DNA from: Eubacteriales bacterium
GTDB lineage: Bacteria > Bacillota > Clostridia > Lachnospirales > Lachnospiraceae
Length of the DNA stretch: 8,573 nt
Reading direction: 5' to 3'
Assembly (NCBI GenBank): GCA_030536565.1
Contig: JAUNPT010000099.1
Span: 1 to 8,573 of the forward strand
In this document: in pieces, positions 7,547 to 8,573 of the stretch
Numbering within the stretch: position 1 is the stretch's first letter
How the letters are laid out: every line of letters begins with the position of its first letter
Translations under genes and position numbers: made by a program
The notes under the pieces: generated by a model
What the model saw: only the letters and a program-made list of their open reading frames with translations
Told to the model about the DNA's origin: nothing
The model's database searches: none

Positions 7547-7576
7547 TTGACAAAATACATAAGGTGCTGATATAAT
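7547..7576 (+). promoter_or_regulatory. Strong consensus vegetative promoter
   Basis: TTGACA at 7547-7552 and TATAAT at 7571-7576 are both perfect matches to the housekeeping sigma consensus, spaced 18 bp apart, with TGA directly before the -10 (extended -10). The predicted transcript start is near 7583, about 250 bases before the nuclease start codon, leaving a long untranslated leader. This is by far the best promoter in the window. Confidence 0.88.
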
Positions 7577-7582
7577 GTTTAA

Positions 7583-7834
7583 AGAAGAACTGGTCTATAA
7601 AGCCTAAAGAGGCAGAATAATCAATTATCACATGAACTGCATGTGAATCTAACTTAAATCATAATCCTTGAAGGTGGCAGACCACCAATGAATAAGGCTC
7701 TCAAGGAAAATCAAGCGGAAATTTTAACTACTTAATATCAAGGGAAAGGACCAGAAAATACTTGATGTATTATAGGAATTTCATTATAATGAAACTATAA
7801 ATAAGCAAGACATTTTCTGGTAAAGGAAATGTTA
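7583..7834 (+). ncRNA. Structured RNA or 5' leader ahead of the Rpn-family gene (unidentified)
   Basis: No open reading frame of note lies between the strong promoter and the nuclease start, but many helices can be drawn: CTGGTCT 7590-7596 with GGACCAG 7748-7754 (closing helix); GCCT 7602-7605 with AGGC 7610-7613; TCACATG 7628-7634 with CATGTGA 7640-7646; CCTTGA 7666-7671 with TCAAGG 7701-7706, enclosing GGTGG 7673-7677 with CCACC 7682-7686; and a 72-nt hairpin at 7750-7821. AGCCT 7601-7605 can instead pair with AGGCT 7695-7699. The closing helix and the long hairpin use the same bases (7750-7754), so they exclude each other, as in riboswitches. I do not recognise it as a known riboswitch, T-box or housekeeping RNA. 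It may be a cis-regulatory leader, a separate small RNA, or a mobile-element-associated RNA. The start coordinate is predicted from the promoter. Confidence 0.55.
7745..7826. repeat. 72-bp imperfect palindrome with 5-bp flanking direct repeats
   Basis: ACCAGAAAAT (7750-7759) and ATTTTCTGGT (7812-7821) are perfect 10-base inverted ends. Inside are CTTG/CAAG (7761-7764/7806-7809), TTATAG/CTATAA (7770-7775/7795-7800) and the exact 16-base palindrome TTTCATTATAATGAAA (7779-7794). AAAGG flanks both sides (7745-7749 and 7822-7826), like a target-site duplication; the right copy is the Shine-Dalgarno of the next gene. It could be a small non-autonomous palindromic element or simply the last hairpin of the leader RNA. 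Confidence 0.5.
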
Positions 7835-8573
7835 ATGGAAAAAGAAAAAACAAGAAAATTTGAAGAACTTAACCTGATTGATAATTTTCTGTTTACAGAG
7901 GCGGCAGGCTATGGAGAAGATGGACGTAAATTGTGCCAGATTATTCTGGAAACGATGTTGGGACGTAAATTGCCTTATCTTAAGGTGGAGATTCAGAAGG
8001 TGATTCAAGGGATTGATCCTGATAAGCATGGAATCCGAATGGACGTTTATCTTGAGGATGCACAGATGAATCAGGAAGGACAGCCGCTGGAAAGTGTTTA
8101 TGATATTGAGATGGAGAACAGAGAGTTTCATCCAAAGCGTGCAAGATACTATCATTCGCTTACAGATAGAAAATTACTTAATGCAGGAGCGAATTACAAG
8201 ACTTTAGGAAATGTGATTGTGCTAATCATAATGCCAAAGGATCCCTTTGACAAGGGGAGAGTGAGGTATACTATTAAGCGACAGGTGATAGAAGATTCAT
8301 CAATAGAATATGAGGATGGAGATACCACATATTACTTCTACACAAAGGGAAAAATAAATGATGAACCACAGGAAGTAATCGATATGCTGCGTTATATTGA
8401 AGATAGCAGAGAAGAGAATGTGAAAAATCCCAAGATAGCTGAAATTCATAATGTGGTTCATAAGGTTAAGCAGGACAAGGAAGTAGGTGTTGCATATATG
8501 AGATGGGCGGATTTTTATATGGAAACTGCAGAAGAAGCCAGAGAGCAGGGCTTGGAGCAGGGGCGAGAGGAAG
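7835..8573 (+). CDS. Rpn-family PD-(D/E)XK nuclease / putative transposase (partial, runs off the window)
   Basis: The first 246 residues are visible, open to the window edge. The protein starts MEKEKTRKFEELNLIDNFLF and carries the Rpn/PDDEXK_2 core: IRMDVYLED (Asp70), then YDIEMEN (Glu92 and Glu94), followed by a helix, HPKRARYYHSLTD, and NVIVLIIMPKDPF. This family (E. coli RpnA-type, long annotated as transposase) comprises DNA endonucleases that promote RecA-independent recombination; some are linked to phage defence. The usual third catalytic position is Gln or Lys, whereas Glu94 is seen here, so activity is uncertain. The C-terminal part shows the EQG-rich, charged helix (REQGLEQGREE) typical of the family. 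The start at 7835 has AAAGGA seven bases upstream; an in-frame ATG at 7829 is too close to it. A strong promoter and a long structured leader precede it. Confidence 0.88.
   Translation, partial: MEKEKTRKFEELNLIDNFLFTEAAGYGEDGRKLCQIILETMLGRKLPYLKVEIQKVIQGIDPDKHGIRMDVYLEDAQMNQEGQPLESVYDIEMENREFHPKRARYYHSLTDRKLLNAGANYKTLGNVIVLIIMPKDPFDKGRVRYTIKRQVIEDSSIEYEDGDTTYYFYTKGKINDEPQEVIDMLRYIEDSREENVKNPKIAEIHNVVHKVKQDKEVGVAYMRWADFYMETAEEAREQGLEQGREE

Noticed and set aside
7666..7706. T-box-like or known riboswitch element, suggested by AAGGTGGCAGACCACC
   Set aside because: It lacks the T-box core (AGGGTGGTACCGCG type) and a downstream terminator; it is a simple GGTGG/CCACC hairpin. No other riboswitch signature I know fits.
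7832..8155. 107-residue minus-strand open frame opposite the Rpn-family gene
   Set aside because: The plus strand here encodes the conserved Rpn core; the antisense frame has no motif or start signal.

Overview
The window reads as low-GC Firmicutes chromosome, most likely a pectin-using gut Lachnospiraceae; a Lachnospira (Eubacterium) eligens-like organism would fit, but that is an inference. The reasons are AT-rich codon use with AGG/GGTGA-type ribosome binding sites, a Clostridia-style glgC-glgD pair, spoVG, a large cell-wall-attached pectin methylesterase, and an Rpn/PDDEXK-type nuclease, a family common in this group.

Positions 1-2833 hold a compact co-directional cluster: glgC and glgD (overlapping by 4 bases, ATGA), then spoVG 39 bases later, closed by a perfect 25-bp hairpin with a U-run. 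glgC and glgD encode the two ADP-glucose pyrophosphorylase-type subunits of glycogen synthesis. GlgC keeps the catalytic residues; GlgD has lost key ones and is probably regulatory. SpoVG is a small RNA/DNA-binding regulator.

Positions 2875-7526 look like a pectin-response module. An AraC-family regulator on the minus strand is divergent from a 1137-residue secreted multi-domain pectin methylesterase (PME). Their 296-base intergenic region contains an exact 9-base direct repeat spaced 22 bp apart, as expected for an AraC-family operator. The PME has a signal peptide, about 430 residues of unassigned N-terminal modules, two FN3-like domains, an Ig-like module, a catalytic domain with all expected active-site residues, and a C-terminal VATGD-hydrophobic-KKRRA tail resembling a variant sortase signal. 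A hairpin terminator follows.

Positions 7527-8573 are the most unusual part. A promoter with perfect -35 and extended -10 boxes starts a roughly 250-base untranslated, highly structured stretch ahead of an Rpn-family PD-(D/E)XK nuclease gene that runs off the window. Several helices can be drawn. A helix closing the 5' part competes for the same bases with a 72-nt imperfect hairpin that ends next to the nuclease's ribosome binding site. That hairpin is also flanked by 5-base direct repeats, so it could be a small inserted palindromic element. A structured regulatory or mobile-element-associated RNA is the best candidate here for something undescribed.

No tRNA, rRNA, CRISPR array or complete insertion sequence was seen.
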